Positions 30,651 to 38,918 of a stretch of DNA of 64,000 bases are shown here, one piece after another (position 1 is the stretch's first letter; each line of letters begins with the position of its first letter). Source of the stretch: DATKPC01 sp035524275 (lineage in GTDB: Bacteria > Pseudomonadota > Gammaproteobacteria > Burkholderiales > Burkholderiaceae_F); NCBI GenBank assembly GCA_035524275.1, contig DATKPC010000086.1, forward strand, positions 1 through 64,000. The letters are read 5' to 3'. Below the pieces are notes generated by a model, which saw only the letters and a list, made by a program, of their open reading frames with translations, had not been told where the DNA came from and made no database searches. Made by a program: the position numbers and the translations under genes.

Positions 30651-32141
30651 ATGCCGCGTTCCCTCCGCCTCTTGCGCGCGATCGCGCCGCTGCTCCTCGT
30701 CTTCGGCGCGGCCGCGACGGCACGGTCGGCCACGCCCGCACCGCACCTCGAACCCTGCTGGCTCCAGGGCGTGGATTCGCCCTTCGAATGCGGTCGCGTG
30801 CCACGGCCGGAGGACCCGGACGCACCGGCGGGCCGCAGCATCCCGATCCATTTCGCGGTCGCGCGCGCGCAGGCGCAGCAACGCCATGCCGATCCGGTCT
30901 TCATCTTCGCCGGCGGACCGGGCCAGGCCGCGACCGCGACGGCGGCCCAGGTCCAGGGAATCTTCGCGCGCCTGAACGCACGCCGCGACATCGTCTACGT
31001 CGACCTGCGCGGTACCGGCGCGTCCAATCCCCTCCATTGCGAGCCCGATCGCGAGCCCGATCGCGAGCCCGATCGCGAGCCCGGCGCGGCTTCCGCCGAT
31101 GCGGTGGACCTGGCTCGCGTTGCCGACAGCCTGGGCGCCTGCATCCCGAGACTGGACGCGGACGTGCGGCAATACGCGACGTGGATTGCCGTGCGCGATG
31201 TCGACGCGGTGCGCGAAGCGCTCGGCTACGACCGGATCAACCTGTGGGGCGCGTCCTACGGCACGCGCGCAGCGCTGGAATACCTGCGCCAGTTCCCGCG
31301 CCAGGTCCGCAGCGTCGTGCTCGACGGCGCGGTGCCGCCGGACCTGCGTCTGCCGGCCTCCGCAGCGCACGACGCCGACGCCGCGCTCGCCAGCGTCGAA
31401 CGACGTTGCGCGTCGGACCCGGGCTGCGCGCGACGCCACCCGGACCTGCACGCGCGGATCGACCAGCTGCTGGCGGGCAGCGCGAACACGGTCACCGCGG
31501 TCGTGCCGGACCCGTTGACGGGGCGGCAGTCGACGTGGCGGCTCGATCGGGCCAGCCTGGCGTCGGCGCTGCGCGCACCGCTGTACACGCCGGAGACGGC
31601 GGCGCTCGTCCCGCATGCCATCGCGGCCGCGGCGCGCTACGACTACGGCCCGCTGGCCGCGCTGAACTCGACGGTCCGCGATGCCGCCGGAAGCGGGTTC
31701 GCGCAGGCGCTGCACTTCGCCGTCGTCTGCGCCGAGGACGTGCCGCGGGTCACGCCGGCCGATCGCGAGGCCGCGCGAGCCACGCGCTTCGGGACGACCT
31801 TCATCGACCTCTACGACGCGGCTTGCCGCGCCGTGCCGATCCGCCAGGTCCCGGCGGCGTTCTTCACGCTGGCCAAGGTCGACGTGCCGGTGCTCGTGCT
31901 TTCGGGCGGGACCGATCCGATCACGCCGCCGCGAGCCGGCGACGCGGTCAGTCGAGGCCTGCTGATGGCACGGCACCTCGTCGCGCCGAACCTCGGCCAC
32001 GGCATATCAGCCCGCGGCTGCGCTCCGGACCTCATCACCCGGTTCGTGACACAGGCCAACTTCGAAGGCGTCGACGGCGGGTGCCTGCAGCGACTGCCGT
32101 CGCCGCCGTTTTTCGCCATCGGCGGGGAACCGGCGAGATGA
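30651..32141 (+). CDS. Secreted alpha/beta hydrolase, peptidase S33 / TAP-like
   Basis: A 496-residue protein with a signal peptide (residues 1-26 or so, cleaving near ARSATPA). The fold carries an oxyanion region FIFAGGPGQAATATAAQ and a nucleophile elbow LWGASYGTRAALEYL with Ser202. The aspartate lies in VLSGGTDPITPP and the histidine in APNLGHGIS, giving a full triad. The TAP-like C-terminal region fits tripeptidyl or proline-iminopeptidase-type enzymes. An insertion after GASNPLHCE consists of (DREP)3, encoded by a 12-bp tandem repeat. Its stop overlaps the ABC ATPase start (ATGA), so it is in an operon with the exporter. Confidence 0.85.
   Translation: MPRSLRLLRAIAPLLLVFGAAATARSATPAPHLEPCWLQGVDSPFECGRVPRPEDPDAPAGRSIPIHFAVARAQAQQRHADPVFIFAGGPGQAATATAAQVQGIFARLNARRDIVYVDLRGTGASNPLHCEPDREPDREPDREPGAASADAVDLARVADSLGACIPRLDADVRQYATWIAVRDVDAVREALGYDRINLWGASYGTRAALEYLRQFPRQVRSVVLDGAVPPDLRLPASAAHDADAALASVERRCASDPGCARRHPDLHARIDQLLAGSANTVTAVVPDPLTGRQSTWRLDRASLASALRAPLYTPETAALVPHAIAAAARYDYGPLAALNSTVRDAAGSGFAQALHFAVVCAEDVPRVTPADREAARATRFGTTFIDLYDAACRAVPIRQVPAAFFTLAKVDVPVLVLSGGTDPITPPRAGDAVSRGLLMARHLVAPNLGHGISARGCAPDLITRFVTQANFEGVDGGCLQRLPSPPFFAIGGEPAR
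31041..31082 (+). repeat. 12-bp in-frame tandem repeat inside the S33 hydrolase gene
   Basis: GAGCCCGATCGC is repeated three times (31041-31076), followed by the half unit GAGCCC. It encodes EPDR-type repeats, and copy-number change would keep the reading frame. Confidence 0.9.
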
Positions 32142-32923
32142 TCGAGGTCGTCGACGTCGCCAAGACGTTCCGAGTCCGGGGGCGGCGCCGCGACGTCTTG
32201 GCGATCGAACGCATCACATTCGACGCGGCCGACGGCCGGATCACGGGGCTGCTGGGCCCCAACGGCGCCGGAAAGACGACGACGATGCGGATCCTCGCGA
32301 CGCTGGTGCAACCGGACGCCGGGCGTGCCCGCGTCGGCGGGCACGACGTCGTCGCCGAGCCGCGGCGCGCGCGCGCGGCGCTGGGCGTCCTGTCGGATGC
32401 GCGTGGCCTCTACACCCGCCTCACGGCCGAGGAGAACATCGGCTACTTCGCCCGCCTCCAGCGTGTGGACGACGCCGACTTCCGCGGCCGGCTGCGCGAC
32501 CTCGCCGACGTGCTGGAGCTCGGCCCGCTCCTTGGCCGCCGCGTCGACGGATTCTCCAGCGGCGAGCGGATGAAAGTGGCGCTGGCCCGCGCGCTGGTGC
32601 ACGATCCGCAGCACCTGATCCTGGACGAGCCGACCACCGGCCTCGACGTGATGTCGACGCGCGCGCTGCGCGAACTGCTGCGCCGCCTGCGCGAGCGCGG
32701 CAAGTGCATCGTCTTCTCGACGCACGTGATGCAGGAGGTGGAAGCCTTGTGCGACAACATCGTCGTCGTGGCGCGCGGACGCGTCGTTGCCCAGGGCGAC
32801 GTGGCCGCGCTGCGGCAATCGAGCGGCGCTGCCACGCTGGAGGACGCCTTCGTCGCGCTCACCGCGGCTCCGGGCGATGGCGGATCCGCCGGCGCGGCGC
32901 ACGCGTCGCCCGACAGCGCCTGA
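32138..32923 (+). CDS. natA: ABC-2-type exporter ATP-binding subunit (NatA-like)
   Basis: A 261-residue ATPase energising the permease encoded next. Motifs seen are Walker A GLLGPNGAGKTTTMRI, a Q-loop region with LGVLSDARGLYTRLTAEEN, the signature FSSGERMKVALARAL, Walker B HLILDEPTTGLD and the switch histidine in VFSTHVMQEVE. The LYTRLTAEEN sequence and the one-domain layout match NatA-type sodium/drug exporters. It overlaps the S33 hydrolase stop by four bases, and the permease gene starts 22 bases downstream. The substrate is not evident; the symbol indicates similarity only. Confidence 0.9.
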   Translation: MIEVVDVAKTFRVRGRRRDVLAIERITFDAADGRITGLLGPNGAGKTTTMRILATLVQPDAGRARVGGHDVVAEPRRARAALGVLSDARGLYTRLTAEENIGYFARLQRVDDADFRGRLRDLADVLELGPLLGRRVDGFSSGERMKVALARALVHDPQHLILDEPTTGLDVMSTRALRELLRRLRERGKCIVFSTHVMQEVEALCDNIVVVARGRVVAQGDVAALRQSSGAATLEDAFVALTAAPGDGGSAGAAHASPDSA

Positions 32924-32945
32924 CACGCGCACCGGGACCGGGGCC

Positions 32946-34121
32946 ATGTCGCCGTTCGCCACCGTGCTGCGCAAGGAGATCGCCGACGCATCGCGCGACC
33001 GCCGCACCTGGATCACCGCGCTCGCCAGCGCGCTGCTCTTCGGACCCGGGATCGTCCTGCTGATTGCCGCCTTCGTCTCCGACGTGGAGACGCGGTCGGC
33101 GCGCCGCGAGATCGTCGTCGCCCAGCGCGCGAACGGCCCGACGCTCGTCAATTTCCTCGAACGCAGCGGGGCGCGGATCGTCGAGGCGCCGCCCGACTTC
33201 GCCGCGCGCATCGCGTCGGGCGAGCTGCGCAGCGCGGTCGTCGCGATTCCGGCGGACTTCGAAGCGCGGCTGGCGAGCGGCGATCCGGCGCCGCTGCAGC
33301 TCGTCTACGACGGCACCAGCAACCCGGCGCGCGGCACGATCGAGGCCAGCGCGCGCCTGCTCGACGGCTTCGCCCGCGAGCTGGCGCTGCAGCGGATGCT
33401 CGCGCGGGGCGTGGCGGCGCCGGCGCTCTCGCCGCTACGCGTCGACCGCCGGGACCTCGCGAGCACGCGCGCCCACGGCGTCGAACTGCTGTTCATCATC
33501 CCGTGGGCGGTCCTGATGATCGCCGCAGTCGCCGCGCTGCCGATGGCGATCGACGTCGGTGCCGGCGAGCGCGAGCGGGGTTCGCTCGAACCGCTGCTGA
33601 CGATGCCGGTCGACGCGATCGAGATCGTCGCCGGAAAATGGCTCGCGGTGACGGTGGCCGCGATCGTCGTCGAGTCGGCGATGCTGGCGGCCTACGTCGT
33701 CACGCTGAGGCTCGTGTCCGACGATCGCCTCGCCGCGCTCCTGCAGTTCGGCCCCCGCGAGGCGCTGACCTGCCTGCTCGTGCTCGTGCCCTTCGCGGCC
33801 TTCATGAGCGCGCTGCTCATGCTCGTCGGCACCTGGGGCCGGACTTTTCGCGAGGCCCAGACCTATGCGAGCCAGGTCGTCCTGATCGTGAACCTCGTCC
33901 CGCTGCTGCGCTTCTTCCTCGATGCCCGGGATGCGGCCTGGCAGCTCGCGGTTCCGGTGCTCGGGCAGCTCGTCGTGATGATGCGGGTGCTTCGCGGCGA
34001 GGCCCCGGGCGCAGCCGGCATTCTCGTCCCGGCGCTGATCTGCGCCGGCGGAACGCTCGCCTGCCTCGCGGCGCAGCGCCGGCTGCTGCAGTCGGAGCGC
34101 ATCGTTTTCGGCCGAGGCTGA
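32946..34121 (+). CDS. natB: ABC-2-type exporter permease (NatB-like)
   Basis: A 391-residue membrane protein. A first helix near residues 24-44 (ITALASALLFGPGIVLLIAAF) precedes a large extracytoplasmic domain. A cluster of five further helices begins at VELLFIIPWAVLMIAAVAALPMAID. GERERGSLEPLLTMPVDAIEIVAGKW is the ABC-2 coupling signature. It forms the transporter with the preceding ATPase. Together with the secreted S33 hydrolase upstream, these three genes form a short operon. A peptide substrate is conceivable, since the hydrolase is peptidase-like, but nothing proves it. Confidence 0.88.
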   Translation: MSPFATVLRKEIADASRDRRTWITALASALLFGPGIVLLIAAFVSDVETRSARREIVVAQRANGPTLVNFLERSGARIVEAPPDFAARIASGELRSAVVAIPADFEARLASGDPAPLQLVYDGTSNPARGTIEASARLLDGFARELALQRMLARGVAAPALSPLRVDRRDLASTRAHGVELLFIIPWAVLMIAAVAALPMAIDVGAGERERGSLEPLLTMPVDAIEIVAGKWLAVTVAAIVVESAMLAAYVVTLRLVSDDRLAALLQFGPREALTCLLVLVPFAAFMSALLMLVGTWGRTFREAQTYASQVVLIVNLVPLLRFFLDARDAAWQLAVPVLGQLVVMMRVLRGEAPGAAGILVPALICAGGTLACLAAQRRLLQSERIVFGRG

Positions 34122-34301
34122 CGACGCGTCGCGCCGCGAGGGCGCCGCGCGCAGCCGGGGACTGCGCCATGCGGATGACCGCGGTCGAGTGCGCAGCTAC
34201 CGCCCCGAAGCCGCGATGCACGCATCGAGGGGGTGGATTTCCCCACCGGATGCCGCCTCGGCGCCGAAGCACCGATTCGATCGGCGCCATGGCCGGCAAA
34301 A

Positions 34302-34325
34302 GGCGGGAAACCCCGCCCCTTTTTC
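34302..34325 (+). terminator. Rho-independent terminator of the hydrolase-exporter operon
   Basis: Stem GGCGGG/CCCGCC with a four-base loop, followed by CCTTTTTC. It lies 180 bases after the permease stop and 40 bases before the kinase gene. The rest of 34122-34364 shows no gene. Confidence 0.7.
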
Positions 34326-34364
34326 GACGGCCGGAGCCCCTACCGGTGACATAATTCGCAGGCG

Positions 34365-35861
34365 ATGACGACTTCTACGCTGGCCACCGTCCCGCTCCAG
34401 CCGGCCCAGGCGCCCGTGCGCCCGCTGCAGAAGATCGGGCGATTCACGATCCGCGGCGAAATTGGCCGCGGCGCCAACGGCATCGTCTATGCCGCCGAGG
34501 ACCCGGTACTGGGCCGCGAGGTCGCGATCAAGGCGATCCAGCTCGGCGACGATGCCGCATTCCGGCGGCGCATCGAGGCGAGCTTCCTGCAGGAAGCGAA
34601 GAGCGCCGCCAAGATGAACCACCCCGGCATCGTGACGATCTTCGATGCCGGCAAGACGAACGACATCGCCTACATCGCGATGGAACGCCTGCACGGCCGC
34701 GACCTGCACCAGTTCATCGCGTCCGGACAGCAGCTCGCGCCGACGCAGGCGGCGGCGCTGATGGCGCGGGTCGCCGATGCGGTGCACTACGCGCACGCGA
34801 AGGGACTGATCCACCGCGACATCAAGCCGAGCAACATCCTGCTGCTCGACGACTACAAGCCGAAAGTCCTGGATTTCGGCATCGCGCTCGCCAACCGGCG
34901 CGAGCGCGTCAAAGGCGAAAAACGCCAGCTCGTCGGCACGCCCAACTACATGTCGCCGGAGCAGGCCCTCGGCCGCGTGCTGGACCTGCGCAGCGACATC
35001 TTCTCGCTCGGCACCATCCTCTACGAACTGCTCGCCGGCAAGCGTGCCTTCGACGGCGGCGACGTCGAGGAGATCCTCGCCCAGGTCATCTCGGACGAGC
35101 CGGCGCCGATCGAATCGCTGCGCAGCGACGTCCCGCCGGCGCTGCTCGACATCGTGCGCCGCGCGCTGTCCAAGGACGTCGACCAGCGCTTCGCCACCGC
35201 GCTGGAGATGCGCAACGCGCTCGCCGCCGTGGCCCTGGATCCGAACCTCGCGGCGCACGTCGAGGCGGAGCCGGCCGTCGCCGAGGAGGCCGAGCGCGGC
35301 GGTCGCGTCGGGGCCCTGCGGCGCCATGTCGCCTTCTTTTCCGCGATCGGGCTGGCGCTGCTGGCCGCCGCGATACTTTTCGTCGGCGACCGCAGCGAAG
35401 TCGCCGATTCCGGCGCCAGCGCGCCGCAACCCGCGGTCGGCGTCATCTCACCGGCGTCGCCGCCGGCGCCCGTCACGCCGCATGCCGGCAACCCCGACCC
35501 GGCGCCGGCGATCGCCGCGCCCGCGCACGACAATGCCGCACCGGCGCCGGATGCCGCCGCCGTCGCCAAGGCCGCGGCCGCCACGCGCCTCGCGCTCGAG
35601 CGGCGCAAGGCCAGCGCGGCGGCCGCCGCGGCGCGCAGCCTCGCGACACCGCCGCCCGAAGGCACGGTCAATTTCGCGATCTCGCCGTGGGGCGAAGTCT
35701 TCGTCAACGGCGCGTCGCGCGGCATTTCGCCGCCGCTGAACCACGTCTCGCTGCCGCCGGGGACCTACTCGATCGAGGTTCGCAACGGCGACGCGCCACC
35801 GATGCTGGCCCGGATCGAGGTGCTGCCGGGACAATCGACGAACCTGCAGCATCGCTTCTGA
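34365..35861 (+). CDS. Membrane-spanning Ser/Thr protein kinase with extracytoplasmic PEGA-like domain
   Basis: A Hanks-type kinase of 498 residues. All catalytic elements are present: glycine loop GEIGRGANGIVY (31-42), Lys56, Glu77, catalytic loop HRDIKPSN (150-157), DFG (170-172) and SPEQ in the activation segment (197-200). After the kinase domain (ends about 290) there is one transmembrane helix (about 323-340) and an Ala/Pro-rich linker. A C-terminal domain of about 65 residues (FAISPWGEVFVNGASRG...HRF) resembles PEGA domains. The kinase faces the cytoplasm and the tail the periplasm. The next gene encodes a paralogous pseudokinase with the same tail, so the two probably act as a pair. 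Confidence 0.92.
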   Translation: MTTSTLATVPLQPAQAPVRPLQKIGRFTIRGEIGRGANGIVYAAEDPVLGREVAIKAIQLGDDAAFRRRIEASFLQEAKSAAKMNHPGIVTIFDAGKTNDIAYIAMERLHGRDLHQFIASGQQLAPTQAAALMARVADAVHYAHAKGLIHRDIKPSNILLLDDYKPKVLDFGIALANRRERVKGEKRQLVGTPNYMSPEQALGRVLDLRSDIFSLGTILYELLAGKRAFDGGDVEEILAQVISDEPAPIESLRSDVPPALLDIVRRALSKDVDQRFATALEMRNALAAVALDPNLAAHVEAEPAVAEEAERGGRVGALRRHVAFFSAIGLALLAAAILFVGDRSEVADSGASAPQPAVGVISPASPPAPVTPHAGNPDPAPAIAAPAHDNAAPAPDAAAVAKAAAATRLALERRKASAAAAAARSLATPPPEGTVNFAISPWGEVFVNGASRGISPPLNHVSLPPGTYSIEVRNGDAPPMLARIEVLPGQSTNLQHRF

Positions 35862-36000
35862 TCCCACGACCGCGGGGCATCTTTCCGCATGGCCGGCGGA
35901 CCCGCGCCCGGCGCGAATGGCCCCGAATCCAACGCGGCGACGTGCGATACTTTCGCGATCGACATGGTGACCGGCCCGTGCCGGCGCGGAACGATCGCGG

Positions 36001-37518
36001 ATGACGGAGGCGCTCTCCCCCAACCTGAAGGTGATCGGGCGGTACACGGTCCTGCGCGAGTTGCGGCGCGATCCGCACAGCGTCTCCTACGCCGCCGTCG
36101 ACCCGGTCATGAACCGGGAACTCGTGGTGAAGGCGGTCCTGCTGCTGTCGCCGGATGCCCACGTCTCCGACAGCGAGCGCAAGCAGGTCGAGCAGGCGTT
36201 CGTGCGCCAGGCGCAGGCCGCGGGGCGCCTGCACCACCCGCACATCCTGACCGTGTTCGACGCCGGGCTCAGCCATGACTTCGGCTATCTCGTGATCGAA
36301 CGCGTGGCCGGGCGCCCGCTGCACGACATCCTCGCGCACGGTGTCCGCCCGCCTTTTGCGCAATGCGCGAGCATCGCGGCGCGCATCGCGGATGCGATCG
36401 ACTATGCGCACGGTCAAGGCGTCGCCCACGGCCAGTTGGGACCGCAGCACGTCTTCCTGCTCGCGGACGGCACCCCCAAGATTTCCGGGTTCGGCGGATG
36501 GATCGATGCCGGCGCGACCGGCGACGACGCGCTGGCGCGAACCGCGGACCGCCTGCCCTACTTCCAGAGCGAGCCGAGCGCCGAGACGCTGCGCGCCGAC
36601 GTCCGTGCCGTGGGCGTGCTGCTGCACATGATGCTCACCGGGCGCGCCCCGCGTCCACCGGCGCCCGGCGCCCAGGCCACCGCCAACGGCTTCGCGCCGG
36701 TGGCCTCGATGCGCCCCGACATCCCGCTCGCGCTGGCGCGCCTCGTCGATGCGTCACTCGACCCGAAGCCGCCGCGCGCCGTCGCGACCGCCGGTGCGCT
36801 TCGCGATGCGCTCACGTCGTACATCTGGAACGAGCGGTCCAGCGCGATCGCCCCGGCGACGCTCGGCCTGCCGCTGTCCGCGCCACCGGGCAGCATCGTG
36901 TCGAAGAAATTCACGAACGAACCGCCGGCTTCGTCGGGTGGATCCGCGACGGCTTCGACGCCGGCGTCGTCGGCCGAAGTCGCTGCCGTCGAAGCCGCGG
37001 CCGCTGCCGCGGCGATCGAGCCGCCGGCGCCGCCCAGCCTCGGGCGCAGCATCGGGGATTTCGTCGACCGGTTCATCGACCAGGTCGTGCCGGTCGTGCA
37101 GCGCCACCGCTTCGTGTTGACGGCGGCGGCGTTGATCATCCTCGTCGCCATGGGACTCGGCACGCTGCTCGCCGCGCTCGGGCAGCGCGAGCATCGCGGT
37201 CCGGGGCCGATCGTGGTGCCCGGCAGCGCCACGCCGGGCCTCGCGCCGCAAGCGCCGACGGCGGGCGCCCCGGCAACGGCACCGGGCGCCGCCCCCGCGG
37301 TCGTCAGCGGCAATGGACGGCTGCAGTTCGATATCGCGCCGTGGGGAGAGATCATCATCGACGGCCGCCCGACCGGCGTGGCGCCTCCCCTTTCGCACGT
37401 CACGCTGGCTGCCGGACGCCATACGATCGAGATTCGCCATGGCAACCAGCCGGCGTGGATTGGCGACGTCGACATCGACCCGGCGCGGCCCCTGATCATC
37501 GAGCACCGATTCGAGTGA
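36001..37518 (+). CDS. Membrane-spanning pseudokinase paralogous to the upstream Ser/Thr kinase
   Basis: A 505-residue protein with a kinase-like fold (about 14-275) but lacking catalytic residues. The glycine-rich loop is replaced by LRRDPHSVSYAA. Lys44 is kept (LVVKAVLL), HRDxKPxN has become HGQLGPQH (143-150) with Gln at the catalytic aspartate, and DFG is GFG (163-165). A linker rich in Ala, Ser and Pro, a transmembrane helix (about 371-393), and a C-terminal PEGA-like domain (FDIAPWGEIIIDGRPTG...HRFE) follow. The latter is clearly homologous to that of the upstream kinase. Gap to the kinase gene is 139 bases; the lipoprotein gene begins six bases after its stop. Likely an allosteric partner or scaffold; role inferred. 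Confidence 0.88.
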   Translation: MTEALSPNLKVIGRYTVLRELRRDPHSVSYAAVDPVMNRELVVKAVLLLSPDAHVSDSERKQVEQAFVRQAQAAGRLHHPHILTVFDAGLSHDFGYLVIERVAGRPLHDILAHGVRPPFAQCASIAARIADAIDYAHGQGVAHGQLGPQHVFLLADGTPKISGFGGWIDAGATGDDALARTADRLPYFQSEPSAETLRADVRAVGVLLHMMLTGRAPRPPAPGAQATANGFAPVASMRPDIPLALARLVDASLDPKPPRAVATAGALRDALTSYIWNERSSAIAPATLGLPLSAPPGSIVSKKFTNEPPASSGGSATASTPASSAEVAAVEAAAAAAAIEPPAPPSLGRSIGDFVDRFIDQVVPVVQRHRFVLTAAALIILVAMGLGTLLAALGQREHRGPGPIVVPGSATPGLAPQAPTAGAPATAPGAAPAVVSGNGRLQFDIAPWGEIIIDGRPTGVAPPLSHVTLAAGRHTIEIRHGNQPAWIGDVDIDPARPLIIEHRFE

Positions 37519-37523
37519 GGTCC

Positions 37524-38012
37524 ATGCAGATCCCCCGCGGCCGCCGGCTCGCGCTGGCACTACCCCTGCTGATTCTGGCGGCCTGCCAGACCGAGCCGCC
37601 GGCGCCTCCGCCGCCCCCGCCGACACGCAGCATTGCCCTGCTCTATGACCAGCCCGCCGAGCGCGCGCTCGTCAATGGGATCCGCCTCTACGACGAAGGA
37701 ACGTTCGATCGCGCCGAAGTGTCGTTCAAGGCGGCGCTCGGCGCCGGGCTGAAGGATCCGCACGACGTCGCCGTGGCGTACAAGTACCTGGCCTTCATCG
37801 CCTGCGCGTTCAACCGCATCCCCGAGTGCGAACAGGGCTTCCACAACGCCATCGCGGCCGATCGCGGATTCCGCCTGACCGAGGCCGAGATCGGGCACCC
37901 GATCTGGGGGCCGGTCTACCGGCGCGTGATGAGCTCGATGCCGCCCGCAGCCCCAGCGAACGCCGCGGCAACCCCGAACCGACAGGCTTCCGGCGACCGC
38001 AACAGTCGCTGA
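37524..38012 (+). CDS. Small TPR-like lipoprotein in the kinase-pseudokinase operon
   Basis: A 162-residue protein with a signal peptide ending in lipobox LAAC (LALPLLILAACQT), a proline run, then a helical TPR-like region (ALVNGIRLYDEGTFDRAEVSFKAAL and VAVAYKYLAFIACAFNRIPECEQGFHNAI). Two cysteines (in IACAF and PECEQ) lie close together. It ends in an Ala/Pro-rich tail. From memory it resembles short lipoproteins annotated TssQ and linked to type VI secretion in betaproteobacteria, but no secretion genes are present here. The start is six bases from the pseudokinase stop, so one transcript is likely. It may be the envelope-side partner of the PEGA-like domains. Confidence 0.72.
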   Translation: MQIPRGRRLALALPLLILAACQTEPPAPPPPPPTRSIALLYDQPAERALVNGIRLYDEGTFDRAEVSFKAALGAGLKDPHDVAVAYKYLAFIACAFNRIPECEQGFHNAIAADRGFRLTEAEIGHPIWGPVYRRVMSSMPPAAPANAAATPNRQASGDRNSR

Positions 38013-38017
38013 CGGCA

Positions 38018-38065
38018 TGACTCCGGAACTCCCCTCGCCCGCGCGAGCGAATGCGGCGGGAAGGG
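38018..38065. repeat. REP-like palindromic element, second locus
   Basis: CTCCGGAACTCCCCTCGCCCGCG matches the reverse complement of the core of the array at 1-261. The other arm is degenerate. It starts just after the lipoprotein gene. Confidence 0.65.
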
Positions 38066-38073
38066 CCGACGAA

Positions 38074-38141
38074 AAACCGCGGGGTCAAAATCAAACCGCG
38101 GGGTCAAAGCGTGCGATGTCGCATTCGCAAACCGCGGGGTC
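38074..38141. repeat. Three direct copies of AAACCGCGGGGTC
   Basis: Exact copies lie at 38074-38086, 38093-38105 and 38129-38141, spaced 19 and 36 bases start to start. Between the last two is the small palindrome TGCGATGTCGCA. CCGCGG is itself palindromic. The array lies at the 3' end of the SCO gene (which reads leftward) and after the REP-like element. It could be a protein-binding site or remnants of a dispersed repeat family. Confidence 0.8.
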
Positions 38142-38156
38142 CGAAACCGTGGCGCG

Positions 38157-38747
38157 TCAGAGGACCGAAAGCGCCCGCTCGAGATCGGTGCGTCCGTCCC
38201 ACTCGACGTCGCCTGCCATGTGACCGGACGCGTCGAACAGCACGACGCGGAAGTCATGCTGGACGTGGTCGTCCATGACCCAGTAGCGAAGGTCCAGCGC
38301 CGCCGCCAGCGCCCGGGTGTCGGACTTCGAACCGCAGAGGAAATGCCAGTTGGCGGCCGTCAGTCCGCGCGCGGACCGGTAGCGCTGCCATTCCTGCGGC
38401 GTGTCGCGCTCCGGATCGTAGGTCACGACGACGAACTCCGCCGAAACGCCTCGGCGCGCGAGGATGTCCTGCATCTCGCGCATGACGAGCGCCGTCGTCG
38501 TGCAGGTCTTGCGACACGTCGCGTACGACATCGTGATGATGACCGGTTTGCCTTGGAGCTCGGCAATTCGGAGCGTGGACCCGTCGGACTCGGTCCAGCG
38601 CGCCGATGAAAGCGCGGCGAGCCGCGAACCGGTGGCCACGCCGCTGGCCTGCGCGGCGGTTCCAAGCGCGGCGCCCGCGATAACGACGATCGACGCGAGA
38701 GCCGCGCGAAGCCTCCGTGTCGTCGATGTCGTCGTTCGTGCGTTCAT
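38157..38747 (-). CDS. SCO1/SenC/PrrC-family protein
   Basis: A periplasmic thioredoxin-fold copper protein of 196 residues that helps assemble the CuA centre of cytochrome oxidase or acts in thiol redox. After a signal peptide (about residues 13-34) comes the CxxxC motif in MSYATCRKTC and the copper-ligand histidine in DDHVQHDFRVVLFD. The sequence around the motif (ATCRKTC rather than the common TTCPDVC) is divergent. The start MNARTTTSTTRR at 38747 gives a normal signal peptide; the frame is open further upstream but not signal-like. It is divergent from a di-heme cytochrome gene, suggesting shared regulation. Confidence 0.85.
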   Translation of the reverse strand: MNARTTTSTTRRLRAALASIVVIAGAALGTAAQASGVATGSRLAALSSARWTESDGSTLRIAELQGKPVIITMSYATCRKTCTTTALVMREMQDILARRGVSAEFVVVTYDPERDTPQEWQRYRSARGLTAANWHFLCGSKSDTRALAAALDLRYWVMDDHVQHDFRVVLFDASGHMAGDVEWDGRTDLERALSVL

Positions 38748-38918
38748 GGCGCCGCCGGGTCCTTGCCGTCGCAACGTCCTTGACGTTTCAAGGGCTTCAG
38801 CATCGCACGGCCGCGGCGCCACAATCGCTTCGGATGACCGGTCGACGGCCGGCATTTCGCGCGATTTCGCAGCGCGACGTTCCCGAAAATGCGTCGCATG
38901 CGGAGGAACGCCAACGTC

